Shown one piece after another: positions 7,633 to 15,458 of a DNA stretch of 33,973 bases. Made by a program: the position numbers and the translations under genes. The notes under the pieces are model-generated. The model saw nothing but the letters and a program-made list of their open reading frames with translations, was not told the origin of the DNA and made no database searches. How positions within the stretch are numbered: position 1 is the first letter of the stretch; the number at the start of each line of letters is the position of its first letter. The stretch is from JARLFX01 sp036404255 (GTDB lineage: Bacteria; Acidobacteriota; Terriglobia; Terriglobales; Acidobacteriaceae), in assembly GCA_036404255.1 (NCBI GenBank), contig DASWOP010000045.1, positions 1 to 33,973 on the forward strand, written 5' to 3'.

Positions 7633-8949
7633 TTAAACGGTTTGGAATGAAGGAGCCGTCAGGTCCGGAGATTGAGAGCGATTGTGGAAGGTTTTCCAGA
7701 GAATTGCCAGCGCGATTGGGTGCAGCACCGCCATAATAAGAAACACCGGACCATAGCCTTGATGAGCTACAAAATATGCAATGATCTCACTGGATATCAT
7801 TCCACCGAATCCGCTCCCTGCAGCGATGAGACCGGACGCTCTGCCGACCTGGTCCGAGGGGAAGAGTTCTACGACTGTGGACGTGAGATTGACCAGCCAT
7901 GCCATATGGGCAAACGCGATGATTGAGGCGATCCCAACTGCGACGGTTGAGCTATGGACGATGCTTGCCAAGGGGCTTAATGGAACCAGTATCGCGGAGA
8001 AGAGCATGGTGCGACGATAAGCAAGCCCGGGGGGCACTCCCCTGCGGATATACCAGCCGGAGAGTAGTCCGCCTAGAAGTGTACCAACACCGGCGGCAAA
8101 ATAGACTTCCCAACCGATATGAGCCAACTGCGGTAACGAGAGATGCCGTGCGGAAAGAAGATATTTAGGGAACCAGAAGAGATAGAAGTACCAGACAGGA
8201 TCCGTGATGCCTCGAGCGATCAACAGACGCCAAGTCTTGCTGCTGGAGAGAACTTCGTGGAGTGCAGCTTTCCGGTGCGCTTTCTCAATATTTCGTTGCT
8301 CTTGGCTAATTACGGGGACAGCTTCTTCTGCAGGCTTACGTTTGGTGCGGTAGAAGAAGAGCCAGATTGGTAACCAGATCAGGCCCGCGGCGCCGTCGAT
8401 AAGGAAGATTGATTTCCAGGGAAGATGCGATGTGATCGTGGCTATAGCTGGAATGGCAACAACGGCGCCGACGGTTGCGCCCATGGTATAGATGCCAATG
8501 GCCAGGCTCTGTTTTGGCTTTTCGACAGTCTCTGCAACTGCCTTGGGGGCCGCAACCCAGAGCCCTGGTTCTCCAAGGCCCAGACAAAATCGCGTCAAAC
8601 CGAGTTGAAAAGTTGAGGTGATAAATGCGGTTGCTGCTTCAGCGATAGACCACCAGCCCACAAAGAGCGCCATGCTTTTGCGCGTGCCCAATGCATCGCT
8701 GACAAAGCCGGAAAGCGCATAGGCAAACGCTGAAGCCAGCAGAAACAGGCTGACGATGTGACCGTAGCCAACATCGGACATATGTAGTTCGGCCTGGAAT
8801 CTGGGAGCTACAACAGAGAGGCTTTGACGGTCGAAGTAGTTGATGAGCGCGACAACAAACAGCAGCGCAACCACAATCCATGGATTAGGAAGAAGGCTGC
8901 GTGCAGAGGAGGGTGTCGATTGATCGCTGGCGTCGCTCTGATTTGACAA
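7633..8949 (-). CDS. MFS transporter, ACS (anion:cation symporter) type, probable sugar-acid importer
   Basis: The 438-residue, strongly hydrophobic protein has the 12-helix MFS layout. The N-terminus carries the ACS-family pattern NYFDR (37-41) in the first helix. A motif-A-like GFVSDALGTRKS (81-92) lies between helices 2 and 3, and GLGEPGLWVAAPKAVAE falls around helix 4. A hydrophilic loop near the middle of the protein separates the two six-helix halves. ACS members include hexuronate (ExuT) and galactonate transporters, so uptake of a uronate or aldonate by proton symport is likely; the exact substrate is not visible. The start is a TTG with AGGTCAGGA just upstream, 9 bp after the FAD oxidoreductase stop, so the two are almost certainly co-transcribed. 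Confidence 0.87.
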   Translation of the reverse strand: MSNQSDASDQSTPSSARSLLPNPWIVVALLFVVALINYFDRQSLSVVAPRFQAELHMSDVGYGHIVSLFLLASAFAYALSGFVSDALGTRKSMALFVGWWSIAEAATAFITSTFQLGLTRFCLGLGEPGLWVAAPKAVAETVEKPKQSLAIGIYTMGATVGAVVAIPAIATITSHLPWKSIFLIDGAAGLIWLPIWLFFYRTKRKPAEEAVPVISQEQRNIEKAHRKAALHEVLSSSKTWRLLIARGITDPVWYFYLFWFPKYLLSARHLSLPQLAHIGWEVYFAAGVGTLLGGLLSGWYIRRGVPPGLAYRRTMLFSAILVPLSPLASIVHSSTVAVGIASIIAFAHMAWLVNLTSTVVELFPSDQVGRASGLIAAGSGFGGMISSEIIAYFVAHQGYGPVFLIMAVLHPIALAILWKTFHNRSQSPDLTAPSFQTV

Positions 8950-8958
8950 GTCCTGACC

Positions 8959-11238
8959 TCAATAGCAGCGAACGTCGTAGATAGCCGACAGGGAAGGGCC
9001 CTGTTTAAGAATAGTAATGATTATTCCAGAGGTAACCACAGGTTTTTCGAGGCGCAAGTTTTGACGAGTTTGGTGATTTTCTGCAACCTCGCTTAGAAGC
9101 TGCCCTTCCTCTGTGGTGATCTTATAGCTACGAATGCATGCAGGCATGACGTGCTCAGGGTGAGTCATCAAGACAGATTCCATCGGATGATCGAAGTCTG
9201 TATCGAAGGTCATATCGATCTCATGCAAGGTCTGTGGTTTATCCCAGGAGATATGAAGGTTGGGAGTGGGATCATCTGCGCTGGGAACCCAGGCATTCGT
9301 GCCAGACCAAGGGCGCGCGAATCCATTGGTGACCAGGTAGGGAGCGTAGACATCAAGAGACGGGGTGAAACGCACGGCAAGATTTCGCGCGGCAGGCCTG
9401 CGGTCCGGAAGCCAGAATGCGAAGGTGTCCACGCCGGAATTTGCGGGGGGAGTCTGGACGAGGCTCTTGGCTACAGCGCCATTCATCTTTTGCGAAAGCG
9501 TGAGCAGGCCGGGAAGCAGCGTGGTACTGAGATGGAGTGCACCATGCGGGATCGGAGGAATAATGACAAACAGGTGGCACGATTCCTTAGCTTCATAATT
9601 AAAATCAAGTTCTATCGCATTTCCTGAACCGGCTTTTACCGCGGAAGTTTGTTCCAAAAGAAAGACGTCTGGAGTGGTATTGCCGGGTCTAGAAGATTGC
9701 CATAATTCAGCACGCAGGCTGGTGGCTTGTTCTGCGTTTACGCAAAGAGTGATCTTCGGTAGTGGGCCCGGCATAGCAGGCAAGAGCAATGCATAGGGAC
9801 GTTCAGAAGAGGAGAGCTCGCCGCTGGAGGGCAGTGTTTCCACGCGCAGGGTGCTGGAGGCGGTGATCTGTGCGGAACGTGCCAGATCATCTGGATCAGC
9901 CGCGGCGATACCGGGAATGTATTGGCCGGAGCGGAGCAGACGCTGTTGCAGCTGATGCATGCGGTCTGTTTGCAAAAGATCGCGGGGGAGCAGTTCCTGT
10001 TCTTTGCAGATGGCAGCAGCCATGCCCACTGCCTGGCCGTTGTGTGCACAGGTCGCCATCACCCGCGTAGTTCCCAACGCGATGTGGGTGGTGCTGATCA
10101 GCCGGCCCGTAAGGAAGAGGTTGCTCACATTGCGGCTATACATAGTGCGGTAAGGAATCTGATATACCCCTTTGGAATGCCACTGAACACAAGAAGGCTG
10201 ATTGCTGAATACGCCGTCGGATGGATGCAGATCGATTGCCCAACCGCCAAAGGAGACTGCATCCTCGTGAAGCCGCTGCTCGATGATGTCATTTTGCGTA
10301 AGAATTAGATCGCCTATAAATCGACGGCTTTCGCGCTTGCCGGGGATAGTTCCCATCCACTCCAGAGTTAAATTTTCAGTATCGGAAAATGCGCCAGAGT
10401 TTTTGATGTAATTCCATACGCCGTAGGCAACGCGCCAAAGTTCCCACTTGATTGTTTCTGTGTCGTATACCGTATCAAGATTGCCACCATATTCCAGCCA
10501 CCACAAACGGCAACCGGAGTCAGAAACGCGAAGTTCACGGAAACGAGGAATTTCAGTAATGTCCTGGAGAGCGAAGGCTGGAGGAACGTAACGGACTGGC
10601 TGACCGGTGTCGCGGCTGTAGAAGTAGAGCGAATGGCCCAGCAGTTCATGTTCAGGCTTGGCGGGACCGAGCGCTTCATTGAATTCGGAAGAGGCTTCGG
10701 CTCCCATGCGGAAATCCGCACCTGCCAGAAAACCCAGAATACCGTCGCCGGAGGCATCGACAAACAGAGGCGCAGCAATTGTATAGAGGATCTGATTTTG
10801 ACTGCAGAACGCTCTCACCTTCTCAATGGTATTGTCGCCGTTCATATCGAGTTCATGAACCGAGGTGTTTAGCAGTAGGGTGATACGAGATTCGAGCTTC
10901 ACAAATTCTAAGAGGAGGGAATCGAGAATGACGGGGTTGCCTTCAGGATTGCGCCAGAGGTTCTCGACCAGAATCTCATCGATTACTCCGCCCTCTCGGG
11001 CCCAGCGATTGTTATTGCCCATATGGGAAGTGGCTCCAAGAATCCAGAGGCGCACTTCGCTGGAAGCATTTCCGCCAAGTACGGGGCGGTCCTGAACGAG
11101 AACAATATTGAGGCCTTGCCGGGCAGCGGTGATGGCGCTACACACACCGGAGAGACCTCCGCCTACAACAACCAGGTCCGCGGAAATATGTTGCTTTCTG
11201 AGTTCCCGTGGGCCTAACGATATTGGTATTGAACTCAC
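8959..11238 (-). CDS. FAD-dependent oxidoreductase (FAD_oxidored family) with C-terminal beta-sandwich-like domain
   Basis: At 759 residues this starts with a Rossmann FAD-binding fold: DLVVVGGGLSGVCSAITAAR with GxGxxG at 26-31, then the family-typical RPVLGGNASSEVRLW and MGNNNRWAREGGVIDE. A second FAD-contact segment, FVDASGDGILGFLAGADFRMG, follows. Residues beyond about 450 look like a non-catalytic beta-sandwich region ending in a discoidin-like module (SYKI...IYDVRCY). No signal peptide is visible, so it probably acts in the cytoplasm, oxidising an imported sugar or sugar acid; the substrate is unknown. GTG start with GAGGAG 8-9 bases upstream. It is followed at once by the MFS gene, and a LacI-type regulator lies upstream. 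Database names such as 'xanthan lyase' for relatives are unreliable. Confidence 0.85.
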   Translation of the reverse strand: MSSIPISLGPRELRKQHISADLVVVGGGLSGVCSAITAARQGLNIVLVQDRPVLGGNASSEVRLWILGATSHMGNNNRWAREGGVIDEILVENLWRNPEGNPVILDSLLLEFVKLESRITLLLNTSVHELDMNGDNTIEKVRAFCSQNQILYTIAAPLFVDASGDGILGFLAGADFRMGAEASSEFNEALGPAKPEHELLGHSLYFYSRDTGQPVRYVPPAFALQDITEIPRFRELRVSDSGCRLWWLEYGGNLDTVYDTETIKWELWRVAYGVWNYIKNSGAFSDTENLTLEWMGTIPGKRESRRFIGDLILTQNDIIEQRLHEDAVSFGGWAIDLHPSDGVFSNQPSCVQWHSKGVYQIPYRTMYSRNVSNLFLTGRLISTTHIALGTTRVMATCAHNGQAVGMAAAICKEQELLPRDLLQTDRMHQLQQRLLRSGQYIPGIAAADPDDLARSAQITASSTLRVETLPSSGELSSSERPYALLLPAMPGPLPKITLCVNAEQATSLRAELWQSSRPGNTTPDVFLLEQTSAVKAGSGNAIELDFNYEAKESCHLFVIIPPIPHGALHLSTTLLPGLLTLSQKMNGAVAKSLVQTPPANSGVDTFAFWLPDRRPAARNLAVRFTPSLDVYAPYLVTNGFARPWSGTNAWVPSADDPTPNLHISWDKPQTLHEIDMTFDTDFDHPMESVLMTHPEHVMPACIRSYKITTEEGQLLSEVAENHQTRQNLRLEKPVVTSGIIITILKQGPSLSAIYDVRCY

Positions 11239-11517
11239 TTTAGAGTTCTCCTCTTTAACTTTTCTAGCGTTCTATTGTTTGCATTTGCAGAGGATCCGCC
11301 CTCAACATCTGGGCTAAATCGAATAGACTCATCGTTGAACATAATTTCGACATGGTTTTGCATGAAAGTGATGCCAGCCAAGGCAGGGGATAGTCTTATG
11401 GACATAACCATTTCAGTTAAACGTTATATCTACAAGATGCAAAAATTACAATAGCGCTGCTTATGAGAACGGCAAGATTGTCTTTTCTGCGGAGCAATTA
11501 TACCGATATGGGCTGGA
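11239..11517. other. Promoter region of the FAD-oxidoreductase/MFS operon
   Basis: No gene is seen. The stretch is AT-rich and ends at the Shine-Dalgarno site of the oxidoreductase. It contains the imperfect CG-centred palindrome GTTAAACGTTATAT (11416-11429), which could be a LacI-family operator, about 180 bp upstream of the start. I could not identify a clear -35/-10 pair. Confidence 0.35.
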
Positions 11518-11787
11518 TCAATGTGCCAGCCTCCAGTGTGAGCGCGGGTGATCCGCCTTGCTTATGTCCATCCCGCCGAACTTCTGCTTCCAGCCATAGA
11601 ACTCCGCTGCCGAGATCCCGTGCTCCCGGCACAACTCCGCTGTCTTCACGCGTGCTTCGCCCTGCTTCAAAATTCCGATGATCTGCTCTTCCGTGTACCG
11701 GCTCTTCTTCATCGTCTGCTCCCTCGCTTTCAATTTATTACGAGAAAACACCAGCAAAGATCGAGACAGATTTCCGGGGGCATGTCA
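11518..11787 (-). mobile_element. Truncated IS3-family element (orfA fragment)
   Basis: From ATG 11712 the frame reads MKKSRYTEEQIIGILKQGEA and then TAELCREHGISAAEFYGWKQ, the helix-turn-helix N-terminus of IS3-family OrfA (transposase DNA-binding subunit). Similarity stops after KFGGMDISKAD, where the sequence runs into unrelated codons and a stop at 11518. The leucine-zipper half of OrfA and all of OrfB (the DDE catalytic part) are missing, so it cannot transpose. A GAGGGAG ribosome site precedes 11712. TGACATGCCCCCGG starting at 11787 could be the outer end of the element; this limit is tentative. Confidence 0.8.
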
Positions 11788-11959
11788 CCGGTAGTTGAGA
11801 AAGAGAATTGCCGCAATAGAAATATGTATTAATCGAGGAAAGGTTTCTTCCTAGACACTCATTCCGATTGATGGCTCTCGTTGGCTGCGCGGCAGAAGTT
11901 TGGTCTCGTGCTATTTGTCCGGTTGACCGCGATGGGTAATGACGGCTAGCGTAAGAATT

Positions 11960-13355
11960 TCACTCTACTATGAGCGACACCGTTGTCGCTTGTGTGATTT
12001 CGTTGCCGGTCGCTAAAACTGTGATTTCATATGTGCCCGCTGGTGTTCCAATAGGGTTGGATGCTGATAGAGATGCATTCGCGCCGCAGCCTGTCGTAGT
12101 CAGGAGCCCGAACAATAGAAGTACACTCAACAGCCTCAACCTTTTTCGATTGAGAGAGAGACTAAGTACCAACAGAACGAATGCTCCGATGCTTAGCCCC
12201 GCCATAGACGGGTTCGAGGATGCATGATTGGCCGCCTTAAAATGAGAAGTGGTACTGAGAGTGAGCGTCGCTGTGGCATTGGAACTACCCGGAGTTACAG
12301 ATGCCGGACTAAAGCTACTGCAAGTAACTCCGGTTGGCAAAACTCCGTCGCAACGGAACTCTACCGGATAATTGAATGGAGCGGGATTAGGGGTAACTGT
12401 AATGGTGTACATAGCAGGGTTGCCGGCAGCAACAGTTTGCCCTGTGCTGGGTGTGAGCAGGAAGCCATATAGATCAGTCGCGCTCATTGAATTAGAGTTC
12501 CCGCTAGCACCTGCAGAATTGCTGGCGCGCACGCGATAGTAGTATGTGATGCCTGGCTTCAGACCAGCCACCGTGTAGTTTGTGACATTGCCCACACTGA
12601 CATTTTGGCCGACGAACACAAACGAGGCGAAGCTGCTGCTCGTAGAGACATCCAGATAATAGCCTGTTGCACCCGTTGAAGTAGACCAATTGGCGGTGAA
12701 GCCAGTGGCGGTTACAGAGGTTGCTGCCAATGCTGTCGGGGCGGTTGGTATGGTTGAGGGCGTGGTGGAATACGTTACTCCAGACACCCACGCGTCTGTA
12801 TAGAAATGGGGGTAGCTACTGGTAACTAAAAGTGCCGTTGATGCTGACATTATTAAAGTTCACACCCGTAATTGGTGCTGCCGAGCCTGCTGAGACCACA
12901 GCGATATCGGAGTTGGTTGAACTAAGAACCTTAATGTCATTGAACGTCACGTTGCTGATGGGCGGAATGCCCGCGTCAGAAGGTGGATTCAAGAGAACAT
13001 AAGGATTGCCGGGCTGCGTCTTCACGTTTGCCATTTGCCATGCACCAGTGAGCCAGTTATTGACAACCTTGATGGGAGCGATCACCGAGCCTTTCGTATC
13101 CTCGATCACAATGTTCTGGAATGTAATGCCGGAAGCCGACGTGCCCTGATGCGTGATGCTCATACCTATCGAGGGCTCGGCCGTAGCTGTAGCTAAATCA
13201 TGAATAGATGTGTCGTGTACGTAGAGGACATTCGAAATCGTACTGCTGACAGCCTGGGAGATACCAAAATTGATACCCTCATTCGACCAGGAGATATCGT
13301 TGTCAAAGGTCACGTTTGAGGTTCCGTCGATCACACCAGTTAAGGGTGAGACTAT
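11960..13355 (-). pseudogene. Frameshifted, 5'-truncated beta-helix glycosidase (GH28/GH49-like) with fibronectin III domain
   Basis: Two overlapping frames (13355-12816 and 12850-11960) make one protein if a single base is removed from the A4 run at 12828-12831. The join then reads SINGTLVTSSYPHFYTDAWV, the usual end of a right-handed beta-helix in polygalacturonase-like enzymes. The first part has repeated 'ISNVTFNDIKV'-type rungs (NVTFDNDISW, GITFQNIVIED, GVNFNNVSING). The second part has a fibronectin III domain (FTANWSTSTGATGYYLDVS), an Ig-like stretch, a membrane helix (GLSIGAFVLLVLSLSL) and a lipobox-like TTTGCG. The N-terminal half with signal peptide and first rungs is gone: TAG lies in frame at 13356-13358. 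The family assignment to GH28 rather than GH49 is uncertain. Confidence 0.75.
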
Positions 13356-13513
13356 CTATATTGCTGGCGGAGCAGTGGTAGAACTGGCTCCGCTCGCCGG
13401 AGCTACTTATAACTATGGGCCTTGAGAAACGCGCTCGGGCAATACCGATAATTTCTTTATATTGTTTCCCGAACCGGTCAGAGAGATTTAGAGTTTTCGC
13501 AAGAACTCTGCAG

Positions 13514-14533
13514 CTAAAGGGAATTGCGCATAATAAGTTCACAGGGAAGGATAATCCGTTCGGGCTCAGCCTTTGGCGTTTGCAGGCTCTTGAGAATCAG
13601 TTCTGCGGATCGTTGTCCAATCGCAAAGCCTGGTACATCAATGGTCGTGAGAGGTGGAACGATGGCAGTTCCAAGACTCAAATTTCCACGGCCAAGGACG
13701 GCAACATCTTCTGGAATGCGTAACTCCTTGGCCTGTAAAGCAGCATAGATCTGGGGAACGAACTGATCGTCGCCACTGAAAATTGCGGTGGGGAAGCCCT
13801 TTCGTGAAAGCCAGCCATCCAGGCTTGTGCGGATTACATCCTTGTTGTATTCGCTGAAGACATGGAAGGCTGGATCCAGAATTCCACCGTACTTGGCAAT
13901 GCCCGCTTTTACGCCGCGCAGCAGCATCATGCTCATCGGACTTTTTTGCGCACCGCTGATCATCGCAATTCGCTTATGCCCATGTTCTCCCAGAGTTTTA
14001 CCCGCCAGAAAGCCGCCTTGGTAGTCATCCATTCCGACATAGTTGATGGCGTCGCGGCCTGAATAGGCATTTGCCATCACAAAAGGAATATTGGCGCGGC
14101 GCAGATCTGCAATCGTGTCTCTTTGATTTTGGGCGGTGCACATCCTGGTATTGAGGACGATCATGGCATCCACAAACCGGCTCTGCTGTATTTCGCCCAC
14201 CGTCACGCGGCCAGTTTGAGTGTTGTGCGAATAAATCATCAGATGATAGCTATGCGCTACCAGCACGCTCTGAATGCCGGATAGGACCTGGGCAATGAAA
14301 TAATTAAAGAAGATTGGGTCGTGCATTGGGACAAGCAAACCCACGATACGCGTTTGACCGCTGATAAGCGCTTTAGCGATGCCATTGGTTGTGTAATTGA
14401 GTTCGCGTGCAATATCCAGAATAATTTTGCGTTTCGTCGGGCCGACCCGGGCAGTATTTGGATTATTTAGTACGAGGGATACCGCGGCAATCGATACTTT
14501 TGCCTTACGCGCTACATCATGGATGGTAGTCAC
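13514..14533 (-). CDS. LacI/GalR-family transcriptional regulator
   Basis: The 339-residue protein has the full LacI layout: an N-terminal helix-turn-helix (TIHDVARKAKVSIAAVSLVL, residues 3-22), a hinge region to about 60, and a periplasmic-binding-protein-like effector domain (VGLLVPMHDPIFFNYFIAQV, with later motifs such as YVGMDDYQGGFLAG and PTAIFSGDDQFVPQIYAALQ). It should repress or activate sugar genes in response to a bound sugar. GTG start with AGGAG 7 bases upstream. It sits just upstream of the broken glycosidase and, further on, the oxidoreductase/MFS operon, all on the same strand, so it probably controls this carbohydrate locus. Its own upstream region has CG-centred and GGTAG/CTACC inverted repeats. 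Confidence 0.93.
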   Translation of the reverse strand: MTTIHDVARKAKVSIAAVSLVLNNPNTARVGPTKRKIILDIARELNYTTNGIAKALISGQTRIVGLLVPMHDPIFFNYFIAQVLSGIQSVLVAHSYHLMIYSHNTQTGRVTVGEIQQSRFVDAMIVLNTRMCTAQNQRDTIADLRRANIPFVMANAYSGRDAINYVGMDDYQGGFLAGKTLGEHGHKRIAMISGAQKSPMSMMLLRGVKAGIAKYGGILDPAFHVFSEYNKDVIRTSLDGWLSRKGFPTAIFSGDDQFVPQIYAALQAKELRIPEDVAVLGRGNLSLGTAIVPPLTTIDVPGFAIGQRSAELILKSLQTPKAEPERIILPCELIMRNSL

Positions 14534-14598
14534 TGCCGTACTCCTGCGCGTGAGCTTCGTTAAGCCCTGTGAGAACTATAACTTAAGCCTAATGTGCT

Positions 14599-14639
14599 GT
14601 AACGCTACCAATATAGCAGCCGGTAGCAGATGCTCTACC
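14599..14639. promoter_or_regulatory. Candidate LacI-type operators upstream of the regulator
   Basis: GTAACGCTAC (14599-14608) is a near-palindrome with the central CG typical of LacI-family operators. A second symmetric site, GGTAG-N8-CTACC, follows at 14622-14639. Both lie 65-105 bp upstream of the regulator start, consistent with autoregulation. This is inferred from symmetry and position only. Confidence 0.4.
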
Positions 14640-14800
14640 ATCGCCATTATTCGTGGACTGTTCTCCATCTGGGGTAAAGAGCGGGCCAGAGGAACTCCGC
14701 AGCCTAAGTGCAAAAATCTGGTGCCACTTTGTACCGAAATTTTGTGCAATTTTGTGCTATTGAGTGCGCTATGGGAATTGGGCTTAAGCCATTCATATAT

Positions 14801-15373
14801 ATGCATTTATTCTCTTCAGTGCAGGGCGATTCAGCGTTGTGCGCAAGGGCCAAATTAGGTCTTAAAATCCCCTCTGCTCTGACGCTACGATCCAAGATGA
14901 TTCGGCCTGTTGCGGCTACGGGTATTGCTGCGCTGGATGATGTGCTGCTAGGCGGCTTGTCCGTTGGAGCTTTGAGCGGAACTGGGCGGCCCCGAGTGTT
15001 CCGGCCGGACATCGGCGGCACTGTCGTTTGTGGCCCGCATGACGCAGGCCGGCAAAGTCTGTGCTTGGCTCGATGTCTCGAACACTTTCGATCCAGCTTC
15101 GGCAGTGGGAGGCGATCTAGATCGCCTGCTCTGGGTGCTCTGCAGCGTCACACAGGAGCGTGTCCAGCGGACGGAGGGCCGGTTCTGTTTGCCGGAGAAA
15201 TACCTTACTCCGTCTCCCGCGAAAAAGGGATTGTACGGTGGAGCATCGGACCGCATCCCCGCACTGAGTCGCACGGCCTGTCGGAAGCCGTGCTGCGGCC
15301 AGAAGCTATCACTCCCCGCTGCGCGGAACCACAGCGGCGGGAACGGCCATCCCGTTATGCAATCCAATTATAA
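14801..15373 (+). pseudogene. imuA-like (RecA-related SOS mutagenesis protein) pseudogene with two frameshifts
   Basis: Three frame segments join into one protein resembling the RecA-like ImuA-type proteins found next to imuB/dnaE2 mutagenesis genes. Segment 1 gives IPSALT...RPVAATGIAALDDVLLGG LSVGAL. An extra G at 14978-14979 shifts the frame; segment 2 then gives GGPECSGRTSAALSFVARMT (degenerate Walker A), QAGKVCAWLDVSNTFDPASA, DLDRLLWVLC and FCLPEKYLTPSPAKKGLYGG. A missing base near 15245 returns to the first frame: GPHPRTESHGLSEAV, ITPRCAEPQRRERPS. Homology ends near 15355 and a stop follows at 15371-15373, well short of my recollection of the family length. No imuB or dnaE2 follows. The gene is dead unless the assembly has two errors. 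Confidence 0.75.
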
Positions 15374-15458
15374 CTGGCTGCGATTCCATCGTGGGGCGAT
15401 ATTGCCATCGGGCTCCACAAGGCGTGTCTGGCAGCATGGTACGGCTGTTTCGGGCGGC

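Noticed and set aside
13303..13542. Short minus-strand open frame between the LacI regulator and the glycosidase remnant
   Set aside because: No family resemblance; it overlaps the end of the regulator and the glycosidase frame and has no ribosome site.
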